Below the pieces are notes generated by a model, which worked only from the letters and a program-made list of their open reading frames with translations, did no database searches and was not told the origin of the DNA. A program made the position numbers and the translations under genes. Source: UBA668 sp046086305 (GTDB taxonomy: Bacteria; Actinomycetota; Acidimicrobiia; Acidimicrobiales; Ilumatobacteraceae). From it: a stretch of DNA of 6,516 bases. Position 1 is the first letter of the stretch. The number at the start of each line of letters is the position of its first letter. Below are positions 6,128 through 6,516 of the stretch, in pieces. Location: NCBI GenBank assembly GCA_046086305.1, contig JBJSXI010000054.1, forward strand, positions 1-6,516, given 5' to 3'.

Positions 6128-6516
6128 ATGAATCTGCGCGCCCTGTCCCCGCTCCGTGTCCTCGTCGCCATCGGTCTCGTCAGTGTGCTCGGCGCGGCCT
6201 GTGGTGACGACTCTGAGGCCACCCTCGAGATCACGGGTGCGTGGGCCCGCACGAGTCCGATGAACGTCGACAACGGCGCGGCGTATCTTCGTCTCACCAG
6301 TCCCGTCGACGACACCCTGCTCGACGTGTCCGTCGACGCAGGTGTCGCGATGGCCGCCGAACTGCACGAGACGGTCATGTCGGGTGACGGCATGTCGGGT
6401 ATGGATGGCATGTCCATGCAGGAGGTCGACTCGATCCCCCTGCCCGCCGGCGAGACGGTCGCGCTCGAGCCGGGCGGTTCCCACATCATGCTCCTCGGAC
6501 TCACGGCACCGCTCGA
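6128..6516 (+). CDS. Copper chaperone PCuAC-family lipoprotein (runs off the right edge)
   Basis: The first 129 residues are visible, with no stop before the edge. The N-terminus has a basic start (MNLRALSPLR), a hydrophobic stretch (11-22) and Cys25 in LGAAC, a lipoprotein-type signal peptide. The -3 residue is Gly, which is atypical. The mature part matches the periplasmic/extracellular Cu(I) chaperone family PCuAC (DUF461): ITGAWARTSP at 35-44, NGAAYL at 49-54, His80 in ELHE, Met97, and HIM at 119-121. The spacing M97-x21-H119-x-M121 fits the family copper motif exactly. H80 to M97 is six residues longer than the usual H-x10-M because of a Met/Gly-rich insert. Such proteins deliver copper to cytochrome oxidase or serve copper tolerance. 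The ATG at 6128 fits the signal peptide. An in-frame GTG at 6107 would add 7 polar residues. Confidence 0.87.
   Translation, partial: MNLRALSPLRVLVAIGLVSVLGAACGDDSEATLEITGAWARTSPMNVDNGAAYLRLTSPVDDTLLDVSVDAGVAMAAELHETVMSGDGMSGMDGMSMQEVDSIPLPAGETVALEPGGSHIMLLGLTAPL

Noticed and set aside
1..6516. CRISPR array, tRNA/rRNA genes, insertion sequences, attachment sites
   Set aside because: No spaced direct repeats, no tRNA-like cloverleaf, no transposase motifs and no terminal inverted repeats were seen. Nearly all of the window is accounted for by six genes.

Overview
The window is GC-rich DNA (roughly two-thirds G+C by eye, with third codon positions almost all G or C). It probably comes from an actinomycete-type bacterium, and an Acidimicrobiia (Ilumatobacter-like) lineage is my best guess. 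Pointers are the G/C-ending codons, an LLM-type flavin/F420-family oxidoreductase, TANNNT -10 boxes placed for leaderless transcripts, and the style of the acyl-CoA dehydrogenase. The organism is inferred, not shown.

Left of about 4.7 kb, four genes run leftward as one probable operon, read from 4707 towards 1. First is an N-carbamoyl-D-amino acid amidohydrolase of the nitrilase superfamily (3784-4707). Next is a fused [2Fe-2S]/molybdopterin hydroxylase resembling the selenium-dependent xanthine dehydrogenases (1164-3743). Then comes a shortened SsnA-like amidohydrolase (145-1167), joined to the hydroxylase by an ATGA stop/start overlap. Last is the beginning of a luciferase-like (LLM) flavin-dependent oxidoreductase (132 leftward, cut by the window edge). 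The only AT-rich patch in the window lies between the first two genes and holds a perfect 11-bp palindrome matching the FadR-type GntR operator consensus.

Right of a divergent 80-bp promoter region, a leaderless-looking acyl-CoA dehydrogenase gene (4788-6053) runs rightward. It is followed by a short spacer with a small hairpin and then by the start of a lipoprotein copper chaperone of the PCuAC family (6128 onward, cut by the window edge). These two genes show no functional link to the left operon.

Working model (inference): the left operon degrades a nitrogen heterocycle. The Mo enzyme hydroxylates a purine-like ring, the SsnA-like enzyme deaminates or opens a ring, and the amidase removes a carbamoyl group to give an amino acid, CO2 and ammonia. 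The LLM enzyme adds another oxidation. The pairing of a fused hydroxylase with SsnA recalls the E. coli xdhD/ssnA region and selenium-molybdenum hydroxylase loci. No selenium gene, FAD subunit or hydantoinase is visible here.
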